In this document: one piece after another, positions 1 through 6,026 of the stretch | Layout of the letters: the number at the start of each line of letters is the position of its first letter | Position numbering within the stretch: position 1 is the stretch's first letter | Origin: Candidatus Cloacimonadota bacterium | GTDB taxonomy: Bacteria > Cloacimonadota > Cloacimonadia > Cloacimonadales > Cloacimonadaceae | Length of the DNA: 6,248 bases | Assembly (NCBI GenBank): GCA_028681035.1 | Contig: JAQUJJ010000176.1 | Location: 1 to 6,248 of the forward strand | Direction of reading: 5' to 3' | Program-made: the position numbers and the translations under genes | The notes under the pieces: generated by a model | Database searches by the model: none | The model's input: the letters and a program-made list of their open reading frames with translations, nothing else | What the model was told of the DNA's origin: nothing

Positions 1-272
1 TTGAGAACATCTTAAGACTACACAGGAGCACAGAAAGCAATCTGGTAAAGCTCGGTAGAAGAGCGGAGAATGCCCGTAAGCTATTGATGCACCTATATCA
101 GTCACCTGTGGTGAATATCAAACAAGTCCAAGACCTTCTTTCTCTGAATTATGTTCCTGCCAATCAACTGGTTAATAGCCTCGTGGATTTGAATATCCTG
201 CATGAGACTACAGGGTACTCCAGAAACCGTATTTTCTTATTTAGTAGCTACATTGATACCTTTAGAGAGTAG
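1..272 (+). CDS. Fic-family protein, C-terminal fragment (5' end outside window)
   Basis: The frame is open from base 3 to the TAG at 270-272 and gives the last 89 residues of a longer protein. The tail carries the C-terminal winged-helix signature of many Fic/DOC-family proteins: LGRRAENA, then LYQSPVVNIKQV, a helix with ANQLVNSLVDLNIL, and the closing ETTGYSRNRIFLF followed by a short YIDTF helix. In the family, the Fic core upstream transfers AMP or another nucleotide-derived group onto a protein hydroxyl, and this winged helix is a DNA-binding-like accessory domain. The catalytic HPFxxGNGR motif would lie upstream of the window, so activity cannot be judged. An internal TTG/ATG at 84/87 could be read as a start, but the continuous family match from base 3 argues that the gene simply runs in from the left. 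The next gene on this strand is more than 400 bp away, so the two are probably not co-transcribed. Confidence 0.82.
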   Translation, partial: ENILRLHRSTESNLVKLGRRAENARKLLMHLYQSPVVNIKQVQDLLSLNYVPANQLVNSLVDLNILHETTGYSRNRIFLFSSYIDTFRE

Positions 273-323
273 TGCATTACTTGCTCAACCTAGTAAAAAC
301 TGGGGTACCCAAAATGAAACAAA

Positions 324-411
324 GAAATCCATATTATATTGTAAACGCCGTATAGTATAATATGGAAATCCATATATTCATCTGGAGGTATGAAATCGAC
401 ATATGGAATCC
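324..411. repeat. Cluster of ATATGG / CCATAT half-sites
   Basis: GAAATCCATAT occurs at 324-334 and again, identical, at 365-375, 41 bp apart. The second copy forms the palindrome ATATGG-AAAT-CCATAT at 360-375. A further ATATGGAATCC at 401-411 is the same half-site with one A missing. The palindrome overlaps the end of a TATAAT box at 356-361, which is the usual place for an autoregulatory operator. That role is inference; the repeats themselves are directly visible. Confidence 0.45.
356..361 (+). promoter_or_regulatory. Possible -10 box (TATAAT) for the 44-codon ORF
   Basis: This is a perfect TATAAT. Transcription would start near 368, giving a leader of about 22 nt before the RBS at 384-388 and the ATG at 390. 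The region 16-18 bp upstream (332-339) is only AT-rich and has no good TTGACA, so the -35 is weak. Such a box can occur by chance in AT-rich DNA, but its spacing to a GGAGG and an ATG is coherent. Confidence 0.35.
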
Positions 412-429
412 TGTATTACGATTTCATGC
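388..429 (+). promoter_or_regulatory. Hairpin covering the small ORF's start codon
   Basis: ATGAAATCG (390-398) is perfectly complementary to CGATTTCAT (419-427). One G-U pair (389/428) and one G-C pair (388/429) extend it to an 11-bp stem with a 20-nt loop. In RNA the stem would hide the AUG and touch the last base of the GGAGG. This is seen directly; a regulatory effect is inference. Confidence 0.4.
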
Positions 430-524
430 GCCTGGCAAACTCATTATCAGCCCTCTACCCCAAAGGTTGTGATGAAAAGAGATTGGGGGATGCGATGCTC
501 TTGACCGTTAGGAGCGTAACATAG
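390..524 (+). CDS. Small ORF, 44 aa, unknown function
   Basis: The ATG at 390 is preceded by GGAGG (384-388), only one base away, which is a strong sequence at a very short spacing. The frame runs to TAG at 522-524 and encodes 44 residues starting MKSTYGILYYDFMRLANSL and ending LTVRSVT. It has a mixed hydrophobic/charged composition that looks protein-like (YYDFMRLA, DEKRLGDAMLL) and no transmembrane stretch or signal peptide. I recognise no family. It has a TATAAT box at 356-361 and lies between the Fic-family tail and the nuclease gene, both on the same strand. The first codons form one arm of a hairpin (388-429), so translation could be controlled by folding. It could be a real small protein, a remnant of a larger gene, or chance; the RBS and promoter context are the only positive support. 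Confidence 0.35.
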   Translation: MKSTYGILYYDFMRLANSLSALYPKGCDEKRLGDAMLLTVRSVT

Positions 525-542
525 TAATATGCTGACAATCAA

Positions 543-588
543 ATCACTAACTTGCTTTTTGATCATTAACAATTATGATGTTAGTGAT
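543..588 (+). promoter_or_regulatory. Promoter-like element bracketed by a perfect 9-bp inverted repeat
   Basis: ATCACTAAC at 543-551 is matched by its exact reverse complement GTTAGTGAT at 580-588. The 28 bp between begin with TTGCTT (552-557), a weak -35, and end with TATGAT (574-579), a good -10, separated by 16 bp. The arms directly abut the two promoter boxes, as operators often do. The next gene on the strand is the nuclease at 702, so its mRNA would start near 586 with a leader of about 115 nt. The hairpin is AT-rich and lacks a U-run, so I do not read it as a terminator. Confidence 0.4.
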
Positions 589-615
589 GCGAAATCGTGT
601 TAATGAGAGGATGCC

Positions 616-642
616 ATGGATGATAAGATCAAGATCACGTGA
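616..642 (+). CDS. Possible 8-codon leader ORF
   Basis: ATG at 616 follows GAGAGG (605-610) at 5 nt and encodes MDDKIKIT before TGA at 640-642. It would sit in the leader of the nuclease mRNA. An ORF this short can easily arise by chance, and no attenuation structure is obvious after it. Confidence 0.15.
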   Translation: MDDKIKIT

Positions 643-689
643 ATGCCTTTATCTGTTTAGTAATGCTGCTATACACTAAAATTAGAGAC

Positions 690-695
690 AAGGAG
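690..695 (+). promoter_or_regulatory. Ribosome binding site that sets the nuclease start
   Basis: AAGGAG lies 6 nt before the ATG at 702. It favours this start over an in-frame GTG at 639, which has no ribosome binding site and would add a 21-residue hydrophobic leader absent from the rest of the protein's style. Confidence 0.8.
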
Positions 696-701
696 AAAGA
701 A

Positions 702-2114
702 ATGACAAACCACAAGAGCAAAACAGATGATCCCGAAAAAGCCTCTGTAGTCACCTGTGAAGATCCCCCAAACGTAGTCAGAAACGGAGAAGATAGCAAT
801 GCTGAGCGTGAATTGGATTATACGCAAATCAAAGAAGCTTTGAAAGAACTGCTGTTAGACCCTGATTTTGAAAAAATCGAAAACACAGCATCTGAGTTTA
901 ATGTGTTTGAAACATTAAGATCCACTCAAGGAGAACTAAAACACTCCAATGTTATTGCCTGGTTATGCGACCCCAATGAAAACCATGGTTTTGGTTCTTT
1001 ATTTATTAGATATCTGCTACGTTATATACTCAAGGACGAAGATCTAAAGCGCGATATCATTGATGATGAACAGAATGGTAGTGATACGATAGAATGCTTT
1101 GATCTGTTCCAGTTAGATGAGGTTGATTTAGAACTGGTTGAAGTACACCGGGAGAAGAAAAACATTGATATTCTGGTAACAATAAGGGATAAGAACAATC
1201 CTATATACATAGCCATTGAGAATAAGATCTGGGCGAAAGAAGGTCCGGAACAAACGAAAAAGTACAGTGCCAAATTGGAAGAGATAAAAAAAGAAGAAAA
1301 GATGGGAAGTGCTTGGATTGCAAAAGTTTTCCTGACTCCTGATAAAAGTGAGGCCAAAGACGACACGTGGAAGGCAATGAGCTATAAGGATATTGACGAT
1401 ATTATTACAAGAATGGTTGATTCACGCAGGGGTCTGATCGATCCTGCAATCGCCTATTTTATAAGCAACTACCAATCAATCATAAGGAGATACATTATGG
1501 GTAAGCAAGATGATCTTGAAGTACTTTGCAGAAGTTTCTACCGTAAACACAAGAAAGCATTGGAAACAATTAACAACTACAAACCTGGCATGATAACCGA
1601 ATTGAAGGGAAGAGTCATTGACTTGTTAAACGATTTAGTTAATCAAAGCGAGTATGGGATTCAGATAATCAATCAATCAGGTGGCAAAGGCTCTATTGAA
1701 TTCATGTCAAAAACTATAGAAGACAAGTTTCCAGACCCCAGCGAAGATGGCAAAGACAACAAACCTCTGTTGCATTATTATATTGATTTTTACGAATACT
1801 ACGACATCACAAAAGAAAGAAATACCATAAAAATAAACTTGTACTTAACAACCAAGAATAAGGGAGATACCTGCAAGAACATCATCAATCATTTTAAAAC
1901 AAAAGATCCTAAGACTTTTATCGCTGCCACATATGCCAACGCTAAGTCAGTCTATACCTATTCATTGGTTAGATCAGTTACATCAGATCTACAAACGAAC
2001 GAAGAAGATTTGCTGGATAAACTGAAGAAAGATTTGGAAAGTAAATGGGCTAGATTCAAAAATGATCATTTACCTAAAATTGAAAACTGTCTGTCTGAGT
2101 ATGACCAGTCATAA
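702..2114 (+). CDS. PD-(D/E)XK nuclease superfamily protein (PDDEXK_4-like), 470 aa
   Basis: The ATG at 702 is chosen for its RBS. The first 50 or so residues are polar and probably disordered. The core at about 64-210 matches the PDDEXK_4 pattern: NVFETL, then E78-L-K-H81-S82 followed by AWLCDP (86-91), then a long insert, then the catalytic strand pair with D156 in NIDILVTI and E173-N-K175 in AIENKIWAKEG, then Q184 and Y188 in EQTKKY, and the LTPDKS strand. Together E78, D156, E173 and K175 make an intact metal-dependent nuclease site. The C-terminal half (about 220-470) is charged, alpha/beta and not recognised; it may bind DNA or a partner. Family members are mostly uncharacterised and often sit in defence or mobile regions. 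No methyltransferase is visible here, so it is not a simple restriction pair within this window. The gene is visibly more AT-rich than its downstream neighbours, which fits horizontal acquisition. The substrate is unknown. Confidence 0.85.
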   Translation: MTNHKSKTDDPEKASVVTCEDPPNVVRNGEDSNAERELDYTQIKEALKELLLDPDFEKIENTASEFNVFETLRSTQGELKHSNVIAWLCDPNENHGFGSLFIRYLLRYILKDEDLKRDIIDDEQNGSDTIECFDLFQLDEVDLELVEVHREKKNIDILVTIRDKNNPIYIAIENKIWAKEGPEQTKKYSAKLEEIKKEEKMGSAWIAKVFLTPDKSEAKDDTWKAMSYKDIDDIITRMVDSRRGLIDPAIAYFISNYQSIIRRYIMGKQDDLEVLCRSFYRKHKKALETINNYKPGMITELKGRVIDLLNDLVNQSEYGIQIINQSGGKGSIEFMSKTIEDKFPDPSEDGKDNKPLLHYYIDFYEYYDITKERNTIKINLYLTTKNKGDTCKNIINHFKTKDPKTFIAATYANAKSVYTYSLVRSVTSDLQTNEEDLLDKLKKDLESKWARFKNDHLPKIENCLSEYDQS

Positions 2115-2212
2115 ACCATCGTGCAATATAGTGAATTTTGTATGAATCACAAGCCGACTAGCCTTGGGAAATACAGGTTCAACTCGTACAAGACACACAC
2201 ATAAAAATCATA

Positions 2213-2371
2213 ACCCTGATCCTTTTCGGTGTAGACCTCGGCTTCTCGACCCAGTTCCGGATAAGATCGGAGCACAAGAGGTGTCCCGTGGTGGACATGG
2301 GCAGATCCAATCCTGGGGAGATGGACTCACCTGCTTGTGGTCGGATGACACATCTCTGACCCTATGCATGG
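2213..2371 (+). pseudogene. Decayed 5' fragment of an ADP-ribosylglycohydrolase gene
   Basis: This stretch is homologous to codons of the intact gene just downstream. In one frame, 2228-2302 reads GVDLGFSTQFRIRSEH and then PVVDMG, matching GDALGYPVQFYPRSER and then PMVDMG (2455-2529). The frame then shifts, and 2303-2371 reads GQIQSWGDGL, then LWSDDTSLTLCMA, matching GQIRSLGENL, then LWSDDTSLTLCLA (2552-2620). A 21-bp block at 2334-2354 recurs exactly at 2583-2603. By eye about four-fifths of bases match in the second half and about two-thirds in the first, so this is a diverged relative and not a fresh copy. It has lost the rest of the catalytic domain and has no plausible start. Homology before 2228 is weak (a CTGATCCT block) and stops near 2371. 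It ends just before the RBS of the intact gene. Confidence 0.7.
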
Positions 2372-2386
2372 CTATCAAACCAGAAC

Positions 2387-2393
2387 AAGGAGG
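2387..2393 (+). promoter_or_regulatory. Ribosome binding site that sets the glycohydrolase start
   Basis: AAGGAGG lies 7 nt before the ATG at 2401. It rules against the upstream in-frame TTG at 2164, whose extra 79 codons run through the decayed gene fragment and have no ribosome binding site. Confidence 0.85.
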
Positions 2394-2400
2394 ATTTGAA

Positions 2401-3405
2401 ATGTGCCAAACCAACGCTAAATTGATCCTGGCCATCCTGAGCGGCGTAGCCGTGGGCGATGCCCTTGGCTACCCCGTCCAGTTTTACCCAAGATCAGAGC
2501 GCATGAAACGTCCTATGGTGGATATGGGCAAATACATGGATGAATATGGGCAAATCCGATCTTTGGGTGAGAACCTCACCGGCTTGTGGTCGGATGACAC
2601 ATCCCTGACTCTATGTTTAGCGGAGAGCTTGCTGAGAGGCTTCGATCTGAGAGATCAGGCGGAGAAGTTTGTTGCTTGGCTGGATCATGGGTATCTGTCT
2701 GCCGAAGACCGAGCCATCGATGTGGGCATACAGACAACTGAAAGCCTTGCTAAAGTGCGATCTATCCTGCAAAGTGGCAGATTTGCTGAACTGGATAACC
2801 TTGCCAGCGACGCGGATGAACAAAGCAACGGCAACGGCAGTTTGATGCGTATCCTGCCCCTGCTGGTGTACATCAAAGGCAAAGATGCAAAGGAGCAGTT
2901 CGATCTGATCCGCAAAGCCAGCGCTCTTACTCATCCTCACATCAGATCAGCCCTGTGCTGTTTCCTCTATCTGAAGATGGCGGAGTACATCATCGACGGG
3001 ACAGATAAATACGCTGCCTTCCAGTCTGCGCGCCAGGATACCCTAAGCCTCATGGAGTATCTGAAATGTGCTGATGCTGAATACAAAGCCTTACACAGAT
3101 TGCTTTATAGTGACCTGGCTAAACTGCCGGAAAAAGAGATCGACTCCGGTGGTTATGTAGTATCCAGCCTGGAGGGCAGTATCTGGTGCCTAGTCACCAC
3201 GGATAGTTTTCGTGAGGCTGTGTTGAAAGCTGTGAACCTTGGTGAAGACACTGATACAACAGGCGCTATAACTGGAGGCTTGGCTGCCCTGCTTTACGGG
3301 GCGGATTCTATTCCTCCGGAATGGATAGCCCAACTGAAGAAACCCGAGTTGTTAGAGGATCTGATCTCAAAATACGAGAGTTCTGCTGCCTCAGGAACAG
3401 AGTAG
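2401..3405 (+). CDS. ADP-ribosylglycohydrolase family protein, 334 aa
   Basis: This is a soluble hydrolase of the DraG/ARH fold (ADP_ribosyl_GH), expected to cleave ADP-ribose from modified protein, nucleic acid or a small molecule using two Mg2+ ions. The family motifs are all present in order: G19-D20-A-L-G with VQF after it, W63-S64-D65-D66-T67 (first metal site), N143-G-N-G-S-L-M-R150, T177-H-P-H180, and G281-E-D283-T-D285-T286 with GAITGG after it (second metal site). Its length is normal for the family, so the enzyme looks intact. No signal peptide or membrane segment is present. The start is fixed by a strong RBS at 2387-2393. A decayed relative lies directly upstream. No ADP-ribosyltransferase is visible in the window, so the substrate cannot be inferred; a role reversing ADP-ribosylation in toxin-antitoxin or stress control is possible. 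By eye the gene is more GC-rich than the nuclease before it. Confidence 0.92.
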   Translation: MCQTNAKLILAILSGVAVGDALGYPVQFYPRSERMKRPMVDMGKYMDEYGQIRSLGENLTGLWSDDTSLTLCLAESLLRGFDLRDQAEKFVAWLDHGYLSAEDRAIDVGIQTTESLAKVRSILQSGRFAELDNLASDADEQSNGNGSLMRILPLLVYIKGKDAKEQFDLIRKASALTHPHIRSALCCFLYLKMAEYIIDGTDKYAAFQSARQDTLSLMEYLKCADAEYKALHRLLYSDLAKLPEKEIDSGGYVVSSLEGSIWCLVTTDSFREAVLKAVNLGEDTDTTGAITGGLAALLYGADSIPPEWIAQLKKPELLEDLISKYESSAASGTE

Positions 3406-3439
3406 CTTCACTACACACCAGTGCTCATCTTTATTAGCG

Positions 3440-3481
3440 GGTGTGGGCATTGGTCAAAGCCGAGGAGCCAATGCCCACCCC
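3440..3481. terminator. Strong hairpin between convergent genes, possible bidirectional terminator
   Basis: GTGGGCATTGG (3443-3453) pairs perfectly with CCAATGCCCAC (3468-3478) around a 14-nt loop. After one mismatch, two more G-C pairs (3440-3441 with 3480-3481) extend it. It lies between the stop of the glycohydrolase (3405) and the stop of the minus-strand 207-aa gene (3498), where a shared terminator is expected. Neither side has a T-run, so classic intrinsic termination is doubtful. It may instead be a 3' stabilising hairpin or a REP-like repeat. Confidence 0.5.
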
Positions 3482-3497
3482 AGTGTCAAAGGTTCAG

Positions 3498-4121
3498 TTA
3501 CTCAGTACTGCCTTTTCGCATCGTTTCCAGATAGGTGATCACAGTCTCCCGGTTTAGCTGCCAAACCGCAGTATCTCTGAAGCGATAAAAGCACTCATCG
3601 AATAATGCATCCAGATCGACCTCTGATTCCTCACCCAGGTGTTTGATCTCCTTCTTCAGGGGTCCGACTCTGCGCTGATACTCCAGGTTATCGATGGAGC
3701 CTGCTTTCAGTTCATTCCTCAGATCCAGATACTTTTGCAGAGCCTCGTTTATGCGCTGATGCAGTTCAACTGCCTCGGTGCTGAAGTGTTTCGCATATAT
3801 ACTCTTGAACCGATAATCCGCCAAGGCAGCCAACAGCTTCTCCCGATGAGCCTCTACATACACGCAAAACCTGTATAGGTCGCAAAGAATCGATGCTGCT
3901 CTTTGATCACCTGCTTTACTCTCATAGTTGTGGAATTGTAAACCCAACAGCGGTATTGATCCGGAGCTTTCCGAAATACCGTTAAAAGGGCTGGTGATCT
4001 CCACCCCGATGCTTCTTTTATCCCGCTGGATGATCTTTCCTGTTACGATCACGCCATCGACTATGATCTGCAGAACCTCCCCGCTTACATTGATATCTGT
4101 ATAGCCGGATTTCTCTTTCAT
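3498..4121 (-). CDS. Protein of unknown function, 207 aa, paired with the AAA ATPase
   Basis: I do not recognise a named family. Residues about 8-62 are beta-rich (VSGEVLQIIVDG, then VIVTGKIIQRDKRSIGVEIT, then a glycine/serine-rich ISESSGSIP), like a small barrel or Tudor/SH3-like domain. Residues about 70-207 are helical and charged, with a possible coiled coil at 115-165 (ELHQRINEALQKYLDL to GPLKKEIKHLGEE). There is no signal peptide or membrane segment. An ATG at 4142 would add seven residues, but it has no RBS. The ATG at 4121 is preceded by GGGAGG (4131-4126) at 4 nt, so I chose it. The gene starts 24 bp after the stop of the AAA ATPase on the same strand and almost certainly shares its mRNA. 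It could be an adaptor, substrate or regulator of the ATPase; that is inferred from position alone. Confidence 0.75.
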   Translation of the reverse strand: MKEKSGYTDINVSGEVLQIIVDGVIVTGKIIQRDKRSIGVEITSPFNGISESSGSIPLLGLQFHNYESKAGDQRAASILCDLYRFCVYVEAHREKLLAALADYRFKSIYAKHFSTEAVELHQRINEALQKYLDLRNELKAGSIDNLEYQRRVGPLKKEIKHLGEESEVDLDALFDECFYRFRDTAVWQLNRETVITYLETMRKGSTE

Positions 4122-4125
4122 CTTT

Positions 4126-4131
4126 CCTCCC
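4126..4131 (-). promoter_or_regulatory. Ribosome binding site that sets the 207-aa gene's start
   Basis: On the minus strand GGGAGG ends 4 nt before the ATG at 4121. It falls inside the reading frame that would begin at the upstream ATG (4142), so the downstream start is preferred. Confidence 0.65.
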
Positions 4132-4145
4132 TTTGCAACCATAGT

Positions 4146-6020
4146 TCAGCACGCAAAGCCCAGTGGTTGTTTGCGTTGTTCAAAACTGCTCCCATTTTCC
4201 AATCTGGCATAGCGATACAGGTCATCCAGAGTCAGTTTCGCTCCCTTGCCTCTCAAAAAAGCCTCATGACAGGCGTTTTGTACCACCAGCCTGATCTGTC
4301 CTCCGGTAAAATGGAAATCCTTCGCTAAGCCTTCCAGCGGGATGGATTTCGCTCCCGGTATGCTGCCGGGCAGATGAAGTTGCCAGAGAGCCATTCTGGC
4401 TTCCCGATCCGGAACCCTGATCTCCAGCTTGTAGTGGAAACGCCGGGACATGGCGACATCCATCTCAGCGCAGAGATTGGTGGTTACAATGATGATCCCC
4501 GGGAAGCTTTCCATCTCTTCCAGAAAAATACTCTGAATGGTGTTCTCAGCATGATCCACCGAGCGCTCGGCAGATGCCATCCTCTGGTGGATCAATTGGT
4601 CTCCCTCGTTAAGCAGGAATACCGGAGATTTGGATTTTACCAGAGTTCGCATCTCTTGAAACATCTCCCGGGCCTGTTTCTCACTCTCGCCATAGAACAT
4701 ACCCCGGATGGAATTGGCGTTGATCTGGATCAGGGGACGCCTCAATTCGTTGGCAAACACACCCGCGATAAAGGTTTTGCCCGTGCCCGGCACACCATGC
4801 AGGAGGATGTTGCAGCCATGCTGAATATCTGGATCACTGGTCAAGGAAGCGCCAACCAAGCCCCACTCCGCAAAGCTTTCCAAGCGAGGATTCTTTAACC
4901 TATTGATCACGGAGACTATGATGCTCTTCGTCTGGCTGTCCACAATCAACTGCTCCAGGGTCTGAGCTGGGCTAATGCGGTTCAGATAGGGGGATCTGTC
5001 CAAAAGCTGGTCTGTTTTGCTGGTTTGAGTGTCTGAAACGTTTACCTTGCCATGCAGAAAGGTGATGGCAGTATCGGTAAGTTCCATCCGATAGTTTGAG
5101 CAAACAGGTATTCTGGGATTGATCAGGCCTTTCTGGGCAAGGAGATTGTTCCTGCCCAGCAAGTCCACATACTTCAAGCGTTCCCGGCAATCATGTGCCA
5201 GGAGGGAAGCTATGACTTCCGGGACTGGTTCGGTATCCCGATACTGGTTGAGGTAGTGGATCAGCAGCAGGCTCTTCTGCCAGAAGCGATTCAACCTGAA
5301 CTTGGCTTTGAAAGCCTTCCAGATGGGATCGTTGGACTCATCGAATTTGGCCAGAAACGCATCCAGGGCGATATTCACGCTTCTGCCAAAGCAGACACCG
5401 GCTTCTGCCGGGCAGCTATCGTCCAATTCGGGATAGTGGAGAAAGAAAGCATCAATCATCTTCAATAGGGTATCAATGGCATCCTCTGACTTCGCTTTAC
5501 TATAGATCCTGCCAGCATATTGAATCGGGTCCTTGCCTTGGATCAGATTCCACAGCAAACCATTGAGGCGCAAAAAGGTGCTATACAGCGACCGCGGGTC
5601 ATAATGGAAATCATGTTCCCGCAGACACGGAGCAGTGAGTATTTCGCGGTCGATCAAGTTTACCACGCAGTTCAAACGTCCTTCCGTACCACGCTTTCGA
5701 TCAGGCATCATCTCACAGATATCTTTCATGTTGAAATCCTGGTCACCATGTTCGATCGCCCTGTGGCAGATCTCAGCGATCATCATCAAGTCATCCTGAT
5801 TGAACCGATAAGCCTCCAACAGGGGGTTCCTGGAGATCAATCTCTCAATACGAGCAATGCTGGTCCTCATGTCTCTGGCTACAGACTTCTCTTCCTCAAC
5901 GTCCATCAAATGACCCTTTGTGAGCTCATCTTCTTCACTCACTTCCGGAGTCCACTCACACTCATTATCCTGGGGTTTCGACACATGTATCCTCTCAAGA
6001 TACTTCACCAAACCACTCAT
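4146..6020 (-). CDS. AAA-family ATPase with unusual Walker B, 624 aa
   Basis: This is a cytosolic AAA ATPase expected to form a ring and remodel a protein or nucleoprotein target. The AAA core occupies about residues 350-605. It shows Walker A GVPGTGKT (409-416, K415), the pore-loop-like MFYGESEKQ (441-449), Walker B VFLLN471-E472-GD, sensor 1 TTN515, the arginine finger pair R526-R527, and a sensor-2 region with GGQIR577. The first Walker B acid is Asn, while the catalytic Glu is kept. The N-terminal 350 residues are mostly helical, with two possible winged-helix segments: about 75-130, and about 265-325 ending in the wing-like SNYRMELTDTAITFLHGK. The N-terminus is acidic. The start is supported by GGAGGT at 6032-6027, 6 nt before the ATG, and by a TATAAT box upstream. 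It is the first gene of an apparent operon with the 207-aa protein. I cannot assign a pathway; a defence, chaperone or DNA-processing role is open. Confidence 0.85.
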   Translation of the reverse strand: MSGLVKYLERIHVSKPQDNECEWTPEVSEEDELTKGHLMDVEEEKSVARDMRTSIARIERLISRNPLLEAYRFNQDDLMMIAEICHRAIEHGDQDFNMKDICEMMPDRKRGTEGRLNCVVNLIDREILTAPCLREHDFHYDPRSLYSTFLRLNGLLWNLIQGKDPIQYAGRIYSKAKSEDAIDTLLKMIDAFFLHYPELDDSCPAEAGVCFGRSVNIALDAFLAKFDESNDPIWKAFKAKFRLNRFWQKSLLLIHYLNQYRDTEPVPEVIASLLAHDCRERLKYVDLLGRNNLLAQKGLINPRIPVCSNYRMELTDTAITFLHGKVNVSDTQTSKTDQLLDRSPYLNRISPAQTLEQLIVDSQTKSIIVSVINRLKNPRLESFAEWGLVGASLTSDPDIQHGCNILLHGVPGTGKTFIAGVFANELRRPLIQINANSIRGMFYGESEKQAREMFQEMRTLVKSKSPVFLLNEGDQLIHQRMASAERSVDHAENTIQSIFLEEMESFPGIIIVTTNLCAEMDVAMSRRFHYKLEIRVPDREARMALWQLHLPGSIPGAKSIPLEGLAKDFHFTGGQIRLVVQNACHEAFLRGKGAKLTLDDLYRYARLENGSSFEQRKQPLGFAC

Positions 6021-6026
6021 TCTCTT

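Larger units (their letters stand above)
273..701. other. 429-bp intergenic region rich in short structures
   Basis: No long gene lies here. The stretch is AT-rich and holds several items listed separately: ATATGG/CCATAT half-sites around a TATAAT box, a 44-codon small ORF, a hairpin over its start codon, a promoter-like pair bracketed by a perfect 9-bp inverted repeat, and an 8-codon ORF with a plausible RBS. I see no tRNA, rRNA or recognisable riboswitch in it. Confidence 0.6.

Noticed and set aside
639..701. Upstream GTG start that would lengthen the nuclease by 21 residues
   Set aside because: It has no ribosome binding site and adds an unrelated hydrophobic leader, while the ATG at 702 has AAGGAG at 6 nt.
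1022..1366. 114-codon minus-strand frame inside the nuclease gene
   Set aside because: Ser/Phe-rich shadow of the Asp/Glu/Lys-rich nuclease coding strand.
2171..2192. GGTTCAA resembling a tRNA T-loop, a possible attachment-site remnant
   Set aside because: The flanking bases do not pair as a T-arm and no other tRNA arm is present.
2164..2400. TTG start that would give a 413-aa glycohydrolase with a repeated WSDDTSLTLC motif
   Set aside because: The extra part is the decayed gene fragment. Its first half matches the family in another frame, and the ATG at 2401 has a strong RBS.
4122..4142. ATG at 4142 as start of the 207-aa gene
   Set aside because: It lies 3 bp past the AAA stop without an RBS, and a good RBS lies between it and the ATG at 4121.
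4374..4898. 174-codon plus-strand frame opposite the AAA core
   Set aside because: It mirrors the Walker A and B coding region on the other strand; no domain and no RBS.
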